From an uncultured Clostridiaceae bacterium (GTDB lineage: Bacteria > Bacillota > Clostridia > Lachnospirales > Lachnospiraceae): a stretch of DNA of 64,000 bases. The position numbers were made by a program, and so were the translations under genes. Positions 27,126 through 38,755 of the stretch are shown here, in pieces. The stretch is from positions 1-64,000 of the forward strand of contig CAMWUK010000001.1 of the NCBI GenBank assembly GCA_947177415.1, written 5' to 3'. Each line of letters opens with the position of its first letter. Positions within the stretch are counted from its first letter, which is position 1. A model generated the notes under the pieces. The model was not told where the DNA came from, searched no databases, and saw only the letters and a list, made by a program, of their open reading frames with translations.

Positions 27126-27788
27126 CTATCTGGTTGGCAGCTCCATATCCGGGAAATCCTGTGCCGGCATAAACCCGTCTGCCTGCTCCAACACATTCTC
27201 CTGCACTTCCGCCATTGCCTTTTCGTAAGCATCCGTCAGAAGGTTATTTACTTTCTCACGGAACTCTCCCGTTACCGGATAACAGATGTCCCGGTACACA
27301 CTCCGGTTATTTTCGTCTATCTGCTTTGTCTTATAGGAAGGCATGGAAACAAACAGGCCGTTCTTCCCCATGACAAGGCTGATATTGCTGACGGCAAAGC
27401 AGTCATCCAGATAAATGCGGGCAAGCCCACGGATACTGCTGTTTTCCTTTTCAAAAGGTGTGACCGCCACGGTAAAGGGCAGCTCCATGTCCTGCTCATC
27501 CCCCACAAGGTATTTTTTCTGTCCCGTCTGCTGCAGGTTCTCCAGTGCAAGAAGGATATTTCCCTCAAGCTCCCCACGGAACTCCTTTGTGGTCGGATAG
27601 CATATATCCTTTTTCTCACTCTCCCCGCTTTTTGCATAATGCGGCATGGAAATATACAGCTTGTTATCCCTGCTTGCCAGAATCGTGATATTGCTGACCT
27701 TGAAACTGTCCCCAAACACCACGGACGCATAACCCTTTACATTGCTGTTCTGTGTCTTTACTTCCCCTACGGTAATCTCATACTTCAT
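27126..27788 (-). CDS. Tandem SpoVG-like domain protein
   Basis: Two copies of V[SK]NI...L[YF][IV]SMP...DICYP[TV]T.EFR. Confidence 0.8.
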   Translation of the reverse strand: MKYEITVGEVKTQNSNVKGYASVVFGDSFKVSNITILASRDNKLYISMPHYAKSGESEKKDICYPTTKEFRGELEGNILLALENLQQTGQKKYLVGDEQDMELPFTVAVTPFEKENSSIRGLARIYLDDCFAVSNISLVMGKNGLFVSMPSYKTKQIDENNRSVYRDICYPVTGEFREKVNNLLTDAYEKAMAEVQENVLEQADGFMPAQDFPDMELPTR

Positions 27789-27854
27789 ACTTTCCTCGCT
27801 TTCTGTACGCCTCCTGCATACTCTTAAATCAATTTCATGGTTTACGGGTTACAT

Positions 27855-28463
27855 TCATTCGCTGTCGGCATTCCCCCTTTCACTGCCATAGTCCTTAACC
27901 GGGACACATTTGCAGACAAATCTTCTTGTCCCGTGGTCAGCACAGGTAAACAGGGTAAGCATCTCTGTACCGCTTTCTTCCGTTACCCATTCATCATAGG
28001 GATTTACCACCCGCATTTCTTCCACCGTATAACTGTGCGTCGTGCCTGCTTTCGTGGTTATCTTTACCTCCGTCCCTGTCCTGACACTGCTAAGGTTGGT
28101 AAAAAAAGTCCCCCGCCTGCTGCCGTTATGCCCGGCAAGGACACAATTCCCTTTGTCACACAAAGGTGCGCTGCTCTCCATGTGTCCGATCCCCTCATTT
28201 AACTGCACCGCGCCTGTCCCCTCAAATACCGGGTATTTTATTTTCAGGTCCGGTATCTCAACAATCCCGATGGCACCCTCCGCCAGATATGGGGAAGCCT
28301 TCTTTTTACGGTTGCCGGTTTCTTCACTCTCCTCATCTTCTTCCTCCTCAAACTGATTGATATACTGGTCTGCCCTCTGCTGCTCCCGCATCCGCAGAAA
28401 AAAAGGGACAGCCGCAATGGCTATCCCAATCAGAATTAACATGACTGTTTTTTTACTTCTCAA
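27855..28463 (-). CDS. Sortase
   Basis: N-terminal [24 protein letters not shown] (TLxTC-type). Confidence 0.9.
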   Translation of the reverse strand: MRSKKTVMLILIGIAIAAVPFFLRMREQQRADQYINQFEEEEDEESEETGNRKKKASPYLAEGAIGIVEIPDLKIKYPVFEGTGAVQLNEGIGHMESSAPLCDKGNCVLAGHNGSRRGTFFTNLSSVRTGTEVKITTKAGTTHSYTVEEMRVVNPYDEWVTEESGTEMLTLFTCADHGTRRFVCKCVPVKDYGSERGNADSE

Positions 28464-31400
28464 CGGTTTTCCTCCCTTTTTGTCCCATACTCATATGACG
28501 GTTCCGCCACATGGCTGATCTCCGGTTCCTGTTCTTCCTCTTTTGGTGTCTGGTTTTCCATATCCAGCAGATTGTTTAACTCAAACTGCCTTGCCAGCTT
28601 TGTTTTCAATTCTTCTTCATACTGGAATGGCTTATCATATTCTAACTTTGCCTGTTCCATATCAAGGCGGTATTTCTCCAGCCTTTCCTCAAGAAAACCA
28701 ATGTTTCCCTGAATCCCGTTAAAGAGATTTTCCAGCTTTGTCATGCAGCCGACCGGGGAGGTTGACATATCTGCCTTATACTCTGTATTTCCCCGCAGTA
28801 CCAGATAATCCGCCCCCATAAAGTTCTTTTCCACAAGGACAGAAAAACCTTTGTACTCTGCCAGTTCGGTTGTTGTCCCCGTCTTGCATTTACCGGCAGC
28901 AGACAGAAAGGCAGTGCCGCCGTCCACCCTCTCTGTAAACGTCATCCCGCCTACTTTAATGGAAAACTCTGCCCCGGCAATCAGTCTTTTGTCACGTTCC
29001 CTGACATCCTCATGGACACATTTTAACTTTTCTTCTGCTGCTGCAATCAGTTTCGGGAATTTCACCATAAAACTGTCCTGCATGGCATAATGCTGGCTGT
29101 CATAAGTTGCCCTTAACATTTTGAGCCGCTGCACATCATTATCAATCTCCATCTTTTCTTTTATCATCGGGTTGCCTGTCGCCACCGCTTTTATCTCTGC
29201 ATAGGAAAGGGTTGCCTCATCTATATCCTCGCAGGTCCTTGAAACAGATTTTCCTGTCATTACCTGCGAAATAAAACGCTGCTTGTTCTCGACCAGCGCC
29301 CAACTGTAAGCGTCAAAGGTTCCTTTGGTCACATAACGGTACACGGCAACCTCATCATTTTCATTGCCCTGCCGCAGTCCCCTTCCCTCGCGCTGTTCTA
29401 TACTTGAGGGTTTCCACGGGCAGTCGCAGTGGTGCATGGCAACAAGGTGTGTCTGCACATTTACGCCGGTACCGCATTTGTCAGTAGAGCCAATCAGCAC
29501 TTTTTTTGTGCCGGAACGCATTTCACGGAACAGGGCATCCCTCTGTGCGTCAGTTTTGCAGTCATGTATAAATGCAATTTCCTCCGCAGGGATGCCCTGT
29601 TTTACCAGTTCCGTTTTGATATAGTTATAAACATCAAATGTCCCTGTCTCATGCCACGGTGTCGTCAGCATTTCCTCCGACCACGCCCGTTTCGGTGTGC
29701 CGATATCAGAAAAAATAAGCTGTGTGCCAATCTTTCCCTCGTTCTCCGCCTTATGGTATTCATACAGCACATTTTCCACCACTTTGTTTAACTTGCCGTC
29801 CGCGCTTTCCGGCGCATCCGGGGTTAAAAGCCTTGCATCTGTTCCTAACAGCCTTGCCTCATGGGTGATTTTAAGAAAATTATCGACCTTCGGATCGACC
29901 CTCCCATTACGGATTGCCTCCGCCCTCTGGACAAAAGTTTCCATTACCTGTTTCACATACCAGTCCGGCTCACTCTCCACAATGATATATTTCCCATCCC
30001 GCAGCTCCGGGGTGTCAAGTTCAAGCATGTCCCTTGTCTGGATATCCGCTGTCTCCCGAAAGATATTCATTAACTCCGGCAGGTTGGTAAACTTGTTAAA
30101 CCTTGTCTTAAAGCGGAACCCGCTCCCCTCCACAGTCAGTTCCAGCGCCGTTGTCTGCTCCCCGAAGTTTGCCGCCCAACTGTCAAAGTGGTAAATCCCA
30201 AGCTGCTCCAATGTGTCCTTCTGAAGGAACTGCTGCATGACATACATTTCCACCATCGTATTGCTGATCGGCGTCCCCGTGGCGAACACAACGCCCCTGC
30301 CGCCATTTATCTCATTGATATACTGGCATTTCAGGTACATGTCCATTGCCCTCTGGCTGCCGCTGCCGGTTATCCCCGACACGTTCATCTTTGAAAATAC
30401 GGCAAGATTCTTGAATGCGTGCGCCTCGTCCACCATGATGGAATCAATGCCAAGTTCCTCAAAGGTAATGAGGTCATCTTTCCGTATCTCATCCGCCATT
30501 TTCTGGAGCTGCTCCTCCATCCGCGCTTTCTGTGCCTCCATCTGCTTGATGGTCCAACGTTCCTGATTGCGTTCTTTCATTTCCGCAATGGCAAAATTTA
30601 TATCATCTATCTGGCGGTTTAACAGCATTTCCCTCCGTTCCTTTGATACCGGAATTCTCTCAAATTGGGAGTGCGACATGATAATGCAGTCATAATCCCC
30701 GGTGGCAATGCGGGAGATAAACTGTTTCCTTCTCTTTTTCTCAAAATCCCTCTCCGTTGCCACTAAAATATTTGCAGAGGGATAAAGACGTAAAAATTCA
30801 CTGGCCGTCTGCCCGATCAGAGGCTTTGGCACGACCATTGCCGTCTTGTTTGCAAGCCCAAGGCGTTTCTGTTCCATACATGCCGCCATCATTTCAAAAG
30901 ATTTCCCCGCCCCGACACAGTGGGCAAGCAGCGTATTACCGCCCATGAGTATCCTTGCCACCGCATTTTTCTGGTGCTGCTTTAACTTTATATCCGGGTT
31001 CATGCCCGGAAACTGTAAATGGCTGCCATCATACTCACGCAGCCTGACATTGTTAAAAGTTTCATTATAATATCTGATATATTTATTTCTCCGCTCCGGC
31101 TCTGCAAATATCCAGCTGCGGAATGCCTCCTTTAACTGGTTCTGCTTCTCCCTTGCAAGCATGGTTTCTTTCTGGTTCGTTTCATAATGGTATTTTCCCT
31201 GTCCATCCTCAATGCGGTCCCTGACCGTTACCGTGCGGAGGTTTAAGGTATTCTCAAAAATCGTGTAGGCATCCATCCTTGACGTCCCATAGGTTTTTGT
31301 TGCCGCCACGGAAGTTTTGTCAAGGGATTTATTCTCCACAAACCACTCCATCTGGAATTTATTTAACTGCACCTGTATCCCGGAAGTGCCATAGGCATAT

Positions 31401-34400
31401 CTCCTTGCCTGCGCCCGTTCCGGCGTGTGCAGGGTTTCATAAAGGAATCTCTCATAATCCTCCGGCTCAATCCATGTCGTGCCGATCCGCACGTCAATCT
31501 CCCCGGCATCCAGATCCTGCGGCTGTACCTGCTCCAACGCTGCCACGTTGTCCCCGAACAGTTCAGGGTGTTCCCCTGCTGCTGCCTTTGCCACACGCAG
31601 CTTGTCCCTGACATTTCCGGACAAATATTCATCCGCTGTTTCCCATCCCTGGTTTCCGTCATGCGGAAGATATTTCTGCGGGTTTAAGAAAATAATGCCT
31701 TTCAGTTCTTCCACCAGCTTTGCCCTCTTTAGTTCCCTTCCGGCATCTTCTGAAAGAATAATATCTCCCGAAGTGTCTGCCTGTTCTTCCCTGAGTTTTT
31801 CCACCTGCCCGCTGATGTCCGGCTCATAAATCTCCAGCATATACGGAAGGTTGACACCGTTATATTCACATACGGAAAGGTTGAGCGCCTCCACCGCTGT
31901 CTCCGCATGGTCCGTTTCCCTCCTTGCCCGGATCGTCTGCTTTGTGAACATATCCGCTTTCGTGACAGTGCCTTTTTCCTCGTCCACCATTTCCAGTGAA
32001 CATAAAAGAGGGTAATCCTCGTCGTCCCGAAAGGCCCTTGAATTACCCTGTGAAGTGATATAACCATATTTTTTTATATACCTGTCATAAACAGCATTTA
32101 ATTCTCCCTGCGCTGCCTTTAGTTCCTCCTCACTGCAGCCGTTTAACTGAATGTCTATCAGGCGTCTGGTGCATTTCCGTATCCCATCCATTCCCTTTAT
32201 CCTGTCAAGCACGGTATTCCCCACCTCCTGCCGGTACATTCTGGAATCTTTCCGGTAATACAGTGTCCCGTCCACAAACGTGTAGGTGTAATTCTTCACG
32301 TCCGGATCAGCCGGGATGCTCTCCTCCGGTTCCTCCTCCTGTAAAACTTCATAATCCGGTATCTGTACGGAAAGGTGGCTTACTGCCTGCTGCAATGCCC
32401 CGTACAGGTCAAAATCTTCCTCCTCATTGACGCACACCGTATAACTGGAATCACTGCCATACCTGCCGGTATCATATTCCATATGCCCTAACATCATTTC
32501 CGGATGTTCCACGAAATACGAGTTGACCGATACCCCGTTTTCCGTCATGCCAAGATGAACCCAGCCCGGCTCCACTGATATTTTCCGCTCCCTTTTCTGG
32601 AAGAATAAAATATCACTGGTAACCTCCGTCCCTGCCTCTGCCTTGAAAGCACTGTTCGGCAGCCTGACCGCACCGACCAGCTCTGCACGCTCCGCCAGAT
32701 ATTTCCGGACACTGTTATTTTTCTTGTCCATTGTCCCTTTTGTGGTAATCACGGCAACAATGCCGCCCGGCCTTACCTTGTCAATGGACTTTGCCACAAA
32801 GTAATCGTGTATCTTGAAATTCTCCGCATTGTACTTCCTGTCATAAACCTTAAAGTCCCCAAAAGGCACGTTACCGACTACCACATCAAAAAAGTTATCC
32901 GTAAAGTCCGTTTCCTCAAATCCCTTTACCTGTATATCCGCCTGTGGGTACAAAAGTTTTGCAATCCTGCCGCTGATACTGTCCTTTTCCACACCAAAAA
33001 GCCTGCTGCCCCGCAACTGCTCCGGCATGGTCCCAAAAAAATGGCCTGTCCCCATTGACGGCTCCAGCACATTCCCGCCCTGAAACCCGAACTGCACCAG
33101 TGCATTTCCCACGGCAGCGGCTATCTCCGGCGGCGTGTAAAAAGCTGTCGTGACCGTTGCCCTCGCCTCCCGGTATTCCTCCGGGGTAAGAAGCTCTTTC
33201 AGTTCTGCATATTCTTTATGCCAGCTTTCGCTTTTTTCATCAAATGCCTGTGAAGTGCCGCCCCACCCGGCATACCTTGCAAGGATTTCCTGCTCCTCCG
33301 GTGTGGCGTTCCTGCCCTCTGCCTCCACCTGTTTTAAGGTTCTGACTGCCTCCACATTCCACTTATAGCGCGCCTTTTGCCCGCCGATCTCCTGATTGTG
33401 GATGTCAATGACATAGTTATGGGACTGTCCTGCCTTTTCGTTTCCGGTATCTGCTGCCACTGGACTCTGATCTTTTTCTCCAATACCGGCAGGCTCTGAA
33501 AACGGATTTTCTTCTGCCTGCTCCTGTAATCCCTGCCCCTTCTCCCGTTCTGCCTGTTCAAAACGCACGGCATCCGGTATCCCCATCTGATCTGCCTCGT
33601 CAGGAATGGCAAAATCATCAAAAGGCTCCTCCTCCGGTTCTGCTGTCTGGTACGGTTCTTCCTCCCCATCGTCAATCCCTGTTTCCTTGTAATCAAAAAG
33701 AGAAGCCTGTCTGAAAACGGCTTCCCTCTCTGTACCGAATGAATTTAAGTCATCCAGCTCTTTATTTAATTCTTCCTGTGTTTCTAATGAAACTGGTTTA
33801 TCAGGTCGTGACGGATGATTTCCTCTGCCTCCATCATCCCCTGTTTCCTGATGCGGAACATCTCCATTGTGGAATTTGGATTCTCCGGCCTGTGTTTTTC
33901 CAGATACTTCTCCATGAGGCTTTCCAGCATCCTGTTTGCCTCCTCCTCCACTTCTTTCAGTTTCGTGTAGAGGTTCCCGAACCTTACCAGGCTCCGGTAT
34001 CTCTGCGGGTAATTTTCCTCCAGATACTCCCTCGCCATGATTCCGAACTTCCCTAATGTCCCTGTTTCTGTCTGCCCTGCTGCCTTGATGTCCGGGTACA
34101 GCATCCCGTCCTCCCCTTCGTGGTAGCTGATTGCCAGTGTTTCCATAACGCACCTTCCTTTCCTTCTCAATACTCATGATTTCGCGGTTCATATTCCGAA
34201 GAACAGTACAGGATACGTCACTTACCAGAGTACCAAGTACGCTAATGCAGCCCTCATCTTTCACATTAACTATTGCACCTAAGTCCAGTTCTCCGCTACT
34301 TAAGTCAAATCCGCATCTTGTCCCCACCGCATAGAAAATGCTGTTAAATATCAATTTCTGTGCGGCAGGCTCTGGCGTTTCATTCTCTCCGCCGGTTATC

Positions 34401-34912
34401 TCACGTCCTGCAAGCATGGCGGCCTCGGCAAATCGCTTACCGAAGTCCTCTTTTAGAATACCGCGCACTTCCTGCTTTGTAAAGGCTTTTAACTGTTCTA
34501 ACTGGCTTTTTCTGTCTGTTTTTGGTTCTTCAGAGGTCTCTCCCCGTTTCCAGAGTGCCGACAGCAAATCCGGCAGGTTCTCCCCCTCCAAATCCCATGT
34601 CAGCTTAACATTCCTGCCCCCGGTGTCGCCAATGTCAAACACATAGCGCAGCTCCGGCTTTAATGCCCTTGACGGAAAGATGGCAATGCCCCTGCTGCCC
34701 CGTTTGACATAGCGGTGTACTTTTTTCCATGTGTCATAGTCTGCAACCAGCGTGGCAGACGGATTCTGCGCATACACCATAAGCACGTTGTCAAACTCAT
34801 ACCGGTATATCTGCCCTGCCAGACGGCAGACCGCTTTCCAGTCTGCCTCCGTCCGTGTTACCCTTGAAATAACATCCTGATAAATCTGGCGGGCCATATA
34901 TTCTACGCCCAT
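28460..34912 (-). CDS. 2150-aa ArdC-like / DNA methylase / SNF2-type helicase fusion
   Basis: N-term [86 protein letters not shown]. Confidence 0.93.
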   Translation of the reverse strand: MGVEYMARQIYQDVISRVTRTEADWKAVCRLAGQIYRYEFDNVLMVYAQNPSATLVADYDTWKKVHRYVKRGSRGIAIFPSRALKPELRYVFDIGDTGGRNVKLTWDLEGENLPDLLSALWKRGETSEEPKTDRKSQLEQLKAFTKQEVRGILKEDFGKRFAEAAMLAGREITGGENETPEPAAQKLIFNSIFYAVGTRCGFDLSSGELDLGAIVNVKDEGCISVLGTLVSDVSCTVLRNMNREIMSIEKERKVRYGNTGNQLPRRGGRDAVPGHQGSRADRNRDIREVRNHGEGVSGGKLPAEIPEPGKVREPLHETERSGGGGKQDAGKPHGEVSGKTQAGESKFHNGDVPHQETGDDGGRGNHPSRPDKPVSLETQEELNKELDDLNSFGTEREAVFRQASLFDYKETGIDDGEEEPYQTAEPEEEPFDDFAIPDEADQMGIPDAVRFEQAEREKGQGLQEQAEENPFSEPAGIGEKDQSPVAADTGNEKAGQSHNYVIDIHNQEIGGQKARYKWNVEAVRTLKQVEAEGRNATPEEQEILARYAGWGGTSQAFDEKSESWHKEYAELKELLTPEEYREARATVTTAFYTPPEIAAAVGNALVQFGFQGGNVLEPSMGTGHFFGTMPEQLRGSRLFGVEKDSISGRIAKLLYPQADIQVKGFEETDFTDNFFDVVVGNVPFGDFKVYDRKYNAENFKIHDYFVAKSIDKVRPGGIVAVITTKGTMDKKNNSVRKYLAERAELVGAVRLPNSAFKAEAGTEVTSDILFFQKRERKISVEPGWVHLGMTENGVSVNSYFVEHPEMMLGHMEYDTGRYGSDSSYTVCVNEEEDFDLYGALQQAVSHLSVQIPDYEVLQEEEPEESIPADPDVKNYTYTFVDGTLYYRKDSRMYRQEVGNTVLDRIKGMDGIRKCTRRLIDIQLNGCSEEELKAAQGELNAVYDRYIKKYGYITSQGNSRAFRDDEDYPLLCSLEMVDEEKGTVTKADMFTKQTIRARRETDHAETAVEALNLSVCEYNGVNLPYMLEIYEPDISGQVEKLREEQADTSGDIILSEDAGRELKRAKLVEELKGIIFLNPQKYLPHDGNQGWETADEYLSGNVRDKLRVAKAAAGEHPELFGDNVAALEQVQPQDLDAGEIDVRIGTTWIEPEDYERFLYETLHTPERAQARRYAYGTSGIQVQLNKFQMEWFVENKSLDKTSVAATKTYGTSRMDAYTIFENTLNLRTVTVRDRIEDGQGKYHYETNQKETMLAREKQNQLKEAFRSWIFAEPERRNKYIRYYNETFNNVRLREYDGSHLQFPGMNPDIKLKQHQKNAVARILMGGNTLLAHCVGAGKSFEMMAACMEQKRLGLANKTAMVVPKPLIGQTASEFLRLYPSANILVATERDFEKKRRKQFISRIATGDYDCIIMSHSQFERIPVSKERREMLLNRQIDDINFAIAEMKERNQERWTIKQMEAQKARMEEQLQKMADEIRKDDLITFEELGIDSIMVDEAHAFKNLAVFSKMNVSGITGSGSQRAMDMYLKCQYINEINGGRGVVFATGTPISNTMVEMYVMQQFLQKDTLEQLGIYHFDSWAANFGEQTTALELTVEGSGFRFKTRFNKFTNLPELMNIFRETADIQTRDMLELDTPELRDGKYIIVESEPDWYVKQVMETFVQRAEAIRNGRVDPKVDNFLKITHEARLLGTDARLLTPDAPESADGKLNKVVENVLYEYHKAENEGKIGTQLIFSDIGTPKRAWSEEMLTTPWHETGTFDVYNYIKTELVKQGIPAEEIAFIHDCKTDAQRDALFREMRSGTKKVLIGSTDKCGTGVNVQTHLVAMHHCDCPWKPSSIEQREGRGLRQGNENDEVAVYRYVTKGTFDAYSWALVENKQRFISQVMTGKSVSRTCEDIDEATLSYAEIKAVATGNPMIKEKMEIDNDVQRLKMLRATYDSQHYAMQDSFMVKFPKLIAAAEEKLKCVHEDVRERDKRLIAGAEFSIKVGGMTFTERVDGGTAFLSAAGKCKTGTTTELAEYKGFSVLVEKNFMGADYLVLRGNTEYKADMSTSPVGCMTKLENLFNGIQGNIGFLEERLEKYRLDMEQAKLEYDKPFQYEEELKTKLARQFELNNLLDMENQTPKEEEQEPEISHVAEPSYEYGTKREENR
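33784..34146 (-). CDS. tnpV: TnpV-family-like protein nested in a different frame of the 2150-aa gene
   Basis: [20 protein letters not shown]...[50 protein letters not shown]...[24 protein letters not shown] 6 nt before ATG. Confidence 0.7.
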   Translation of the reverse strand: METLAISYHEGEDGMLYPDIKAAGQTETGTLGKFGIMAREYLEENYPQRYRSLVRFGNLYTKLKEVEEEANRMLESLMEKYLEKHRPENPNSTMEMFRIRKQGMMEAEEIIRHDLINQFH

Positions 34913-34924
34913 ACGCTGCTCCCC

Positions 34925-35800
34925 CTATCTGCTTTCCGCCTTTGCTGGGAGGTAGGAAACGTCCCTAAAATCCTCCGCATCCAAGACAATCTCTGAATGT
35001 TTATACAGCTCCATTGCCTTGTCAATGGCATCCCCTAATGTTTCCGCCGGAATGATTTCAACCCTTGATAATACCTCACGGATTTCAATAGGAAAACTGT
35101 TTCCTTTCTGCTCATAAGGCTCACAAAACTCTGCCCGTAGTGCCGCAAAATCAATATCCGACGGTCTGGCAGAAAGATACTCTCCACGATCCCATTGAAT
35201 CCCCGTCTCTGCATTATCCTTTGTATGCTCCCCCGCATGAGGATAACGCTCATAATACGCCACTCCCACCGCTACCATGAAAGCTCCCGACGCCATGTTC
35301 ATCATCAGAAAATTTTTTTTACTATAACACTCTATAACTTTGTAATCCGTCCCGTTAAAGTTGTGCAGGACTTCCCCCGACTGAAACTCATGCTCCCTCT
35401 GCTTATAATGGAACATGAAACCTTTTGCTGCCCCATTCACATCAAGATTGTATTCCTCCAATGCCCACATGCATTCCCTGCTGCTTTCTTTCCTGTCAAA
35501 CCGGAACTCTTTATCGTCATTGTAACTGCCGTGGAGGAAACACTGCAATTCATCACTGCCGCTACAGAATTTCGCATAATAGCTTTTATTTGCCGTAATA
35601 TACCTCTCTGCCCATCCGGTTCCTGCCCCGGACAGTTTTGTGTCAAACAGCTCTTTCAATGCCTGTGCCGACTCCTCCCTTGATAAACATGACACAAAGA
35701 GATACGCCTCTTTGTACTCTTTCAATGTCATCAGCATATTTTTTTCGTTGCCTTTGGTGTTCTCTATCACAAGAACCATATCCTGTATTTTCATATACAT
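34925..35800 (-). CDS. Conserved ICE hypothetical protein
   Basis: Paralogue of 35871-36746; TLGDAIDKAMELYKHSEI tail. Confidence 0.75.
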   Translation of the reverse strand: MYMKIQDMVLVIENTKGNEKNMLMTLKEYKEAYLFVSCLSREESAQALKELFDTKLSGAGTGWAERYITANKSYYAKFCSGSDELQCFLHGSYNDDKEFRFDRKESSRECMWALEEYNLDVNGAAKGFMFHYKQREHEFQSGEVLHNFNGTDYKVIECYSKKNFLMMNMASGAFMVAVGVAYYERYPHAGEHTKDNAETGIQWDRGEYLSARPSDIDFAALRAEFCEPYEQKGNSFPIEIREVLSRVEIIPAETLGDAIDKAMELYKHSEIVLDAEDFRDVSYLPAKAESR

Positions 35801-35870
35801 CTCCTTTTCAAAAAATGCCGGAGCCTTCCAATGCAGCCCGGCAAAAATAGATATTCATTCTTTTCCTGTA

Positions 35871-36746
35871 TTACCTCCTCATATCATTCAATGTCGGGTG
35901 CCTTGTCATCTGTTGTGTTTGCCCGCTATTGTCAATCTGAGATTTTTGATATATTTCCATTGCCCGGTCAATCGCCTCCCCAAGACTTCCGTCCGGCATA
36001 TCCCCGGCTTTTGAAATTGCGTCCTGTATCTTTTCCTCCGTACTTTTCTCCACCGGTTCCATTCCTCTCTCCCCGTATTCTTCCTTTAGTGCCTTGAAGT
36101 CAAGTTGTGACGGAACCGGGTTGAGGTAAACCGCCTGTTTCCATTTTATCCCCGTCTCCCTGTTTTCCTTTGAGGCTCTCCCGGCATAAGGATAACGGTC
36201 ATAACATTTCACATCCACTGCCACCAGAAGTTTTCCTGTTTTCTGGTTTAACAGCAGAAGGTTATTCTGGCTGTAGCATTCCAGCACCCGGTAATCCGCC
36301 CTGTCAAAATCCTGTAAAACCTTGCCTTGCTCAAATAAGCTTTCCTGTTCCTCATACCGGAAGGAATCCCCCATAGAAACCCCGTTACGGTCAATATTGT
36401 GTTCCCCTAATACTCTGAGGCACTCATCACTGCACCTGTCAGCATCAAGATACCATTCCGGCCAGCTATTGAAATGCCCGTGGAGAAAATCCTTCAGGTC
36501 CTGCTCATCATGGCAGAACCGCACATCATAACCATAATCCTTTCCGTGGTCAATCTTTGCCCACGCCTCCTTATCCTCCCTCTGCGTCAGTATTTTCTCT
36601 ATATGCCTTGCTGCCTGGTCCATTGTCTGGCACCAGTAGTACAGAACCCTTTCCCTGTACTCCCCGAATGTCATAAGCATATTGGTTTCTGCGTCTTTAC
36701 GGTGGGCTATGACAAAAAGCATGTCATTTAACCTCATGCAGCTCAC
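35871..36746 (-). CDS. Conserved ICE hypothetical protein, tandem paralogue
   Basis: NMLMTFGEYRERV; SLGEAIDRAMEIYQKSQI. Confidence 0.75.
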   Translation of the reverse strand: MSCMRLNDMLFVIAHRKDAETNMLMTFGEYRERVLYYWCQTMDQAARHIEKILTQREDKEAWAKIDHGKDYGYDVRFCHDEQDLKDFLHGHFNSWPEWYLDADRCSDECLRVLGEHNIDRNGVSMGDSFRYEEQESLFEQGKVLQDFDRADYRVLECYSQNNLLLLNQKTGKLLVAVDVKCYDRYPYAGRASKENRETGIKWKQAVYLNPVPSQLDFKALKEEYGERGMEPVEKSTEEKIQDAISKAGDMPDGSLGEAIDRAMEIYQKSQIDNSGQTQQMTRHPTLNDMRR

Positions 36747-36772
36747 TCTCCTTTCAAAAAATGCCGGACCGT

Positions 36773-38704
36773 CTAATACGGCCTGGCATAAAATACAACA
36801 TTATTTGTCCGTAACGGATCAATCACTACACCCCTTGACGGATTAGCAGCGTGAACCATCTTTCCATCCCCCACATAGATTGCCACATGGGAGATATTAC
36901 GGAACTCCCCATTTTCCTCGTAAGAATAAAATATCAAATCCCCCGGTTTCAAATCCTTTTTATTGATTATCATGGCATTTTTATAACAGTATTCTCCCTG
37001 TGCCGCTGCTGTCGCCGGAAGGTCGATACCCACCTCCTTATACAATCTCTGCACAAGGGAACTGCAATCATAATACCCCTCCTGATACCGCTTGTCCTGG
37101 CTGTACCGGCAGCCGATCTTTGTCATGGCAAGGTCAGCAACCGCCTGTCCCCCGGTACCTGCCAGCAGACTATCCTGCATTTCATCACTCATCATGGATT
37201 TTAGCCAGTCAACCTGCTCCTCTGTAAGTTTATCCAAAGCAATATAGTCCTCATAGGTCAGATTGTGTACTAATGTTCCAGACACAACAACCTCCACGGT
37301 ATTTTCGTTTCCCTCTGCCAGAAACGCCTCCACTTTCCGCTTGCCCCAGGCCTGCGCTGCTGCATGGTTGTCAAAATAAATGTCAAAATCCGTACCATAC
37401 CGGGCAAAATTTCCCGTATCCTCCACTTTGTAGGTTTTTCCATTCATTATAATCTTTGTCCCCATCGGCACTTTTGGGCTGTGTGCATCAACCGCCAGCG
37501 TATGGTCCGCCTTTGGGACTGTGCCGGAGGCAGTATGCCCGCCTGCCCATTTCCCACAGCAGAGGGAACAGTTACAGTAGCCAGTGGTAACTACTTCTCC
37601 TAACGAGGCCCCTGCCGGAATCTGCGTCGCACTGCTTGAACTGTCATAATAATTCATTTCATCGAAAACTTCCTTGAGGTGTTTCTTCCCCTCGTCATCC
37701 ATGACATAGGCTGCCTGTCCGGTCCCGTACTTTACCATATAAACCATAAGGGTATCGTTAAAGTTGGAAAGCGGCACGCCGTCCTCACTGTTCTGGTATG
37801 TGACAACATATCCCTTTTCCTCCAGTGAGGCAATCTGGCTGTTAAAATCCCGGTAATACTCGCTTAACACAGTCCGTGGATTGTCATATCCTGTGTCCGG
37901 CAGCGGAAAGAAGATGGCAAGCGGTGAATTATAAATAACCGCCAGTATGGCAACCACAATAATTCCCGCAACGGCAATCACAAAAAATACAACAAGCAGT
38001 ACAGGAGCAAGCACCACCGCCGCCTGCTTCGCAAGCAGCAGGGCAGCCGCTTTTGCCGCTGACTTTGTGGAAGTAATCAGGTCCTTTTGTTCTTCCCTCT
38101 CTGTACGGAATGCCTCAAGGAACGTATCAATCATATGCCCCTTGACGGCACCATTGACTGAACCTTTCCCGCGCTTTTTACCGGGACTGTCTTTTTTTCC
38201 ATTTCTTTTCTTCCCATTCCGGTCTCTTTTCTTATTACCGGCATTTTTCCCTGAACGGCCAGAATTTTCAGCCTGCCTGGTATCTTTCTGTATCTGCTTT
38301 TTTCTATGCTCCGCTTTCCTTTCCCTTTCCTTCTCCTTATTCTCTGCTTTTTTCCTGCGGTACAGCTTTCCCGCCCCGGAAGTGATACCCATTACCGGGG
38401 CTGCTGCCGTTGCTGCCAGATCAAGGCTTTCCTTTATTTCCTCGCCGCCCTCAACCTGCCGTGCCCCGGCTCTTGCCCCTGCTGCCGCCAGTGTTTTCAA
38501 ACTCTGGTTACGGACCTTGACCGACTTTCCGGACTCTGCAAGCCTTTCCCTGATACCTGAATACGGCTTTCTTCTTTTTACGGTTACAGAAGTATTTTCC
38601 GCTTTTTTTCTTACCGCCGCTTTTTTACCTGTATGCAGATGCAGTCTGGGCTTTTTCTTTGTATGGATTACCATCGGCCTGTCATCTATTTTTCTGATTT
38701 TCAA
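36773..38704 (-). CDS. T4SS-associated cell-wall hydrolase, 3D domain + NlpC/P60
   Basis: TM segment; TGYCNCSLCCGKWAGG...VEDTGNFARYGTDFDIYF; YYDCSSLVQRLYKEVG...ISHVAIYVGDGKMVHA. Confidence 0.92.
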   Translation of the reverse strand: MKIRKIDDRPMVIHTKKKPRLHLHTGKKAAVRKKAENTSVTVKRRKPYSGIRERLAESGKSVKVRNQSLKTLAAAGARAGARQVEGGEEIKESLDLAATAAAPVMGITSGAGKLYRRKKAENKEKERERKAEHRKKQIQKDTRQAENSGRSGKNAGNKKRDRNGKKRNGKKDSPGKKRGKGSVNGAVKGHMIDTFLEAFRTEREEQKDLITSTKSAAKAAALLLAKQAAVVLAPVLLVVFFVIAVAGIIVVAILAVIYNSPLAIFFPLPDTGYDNPRTVLSEYYRDFNSQIASLEEKGYVVTYQNSEDGVPLSNFNDTLMVYMVKYGTGQAAYVMDDEGKKHLKEVFDEMNYYDSSSSATQIPAGASLGEVVTTGYCNCSLCCGKWAGGHTASGTVPKADHTLAVDAHSPKVPMGTKIIMNGKTYKVEDTGNFARYGTDFDIYFDNHAAAQAWGKRKVEAFLAEGNENTVEVVVSGTLVHNLTYEDYIALDKLTEEQVDWLKSMMSDEMQDSLLAGTGGQAVADLAMTKIGCRYSQDKRYQEGYYDCSSLVQRLYKEVGIDLPATAAAQGEYCYKNAMIINKKDLKPGDLIFYSYEENGEFRNISHVAIYVGDGKMVHAANPSRGVVIDPLRTNNVVFYARPY

Positions 38705-38755
38705 TTTTCCTCACGCCTTTCCAAAAGAAAACCGGGGATTTCTCCCCGGCAAAAC

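Noticed and set aside
27317-27730. 137-aa alternate-frame ORF in the SpoVG-like gene
   Set aside because: No family pattern; the enclosing frame is clearly the constrained one
33334-33696. 120-aa minus-strand ORF in the 2150-aa gene
   Set aside because: Unlike the TnpV-like ORF, it is Arg/Lys-rich low-complexity with no recognisable family pattern
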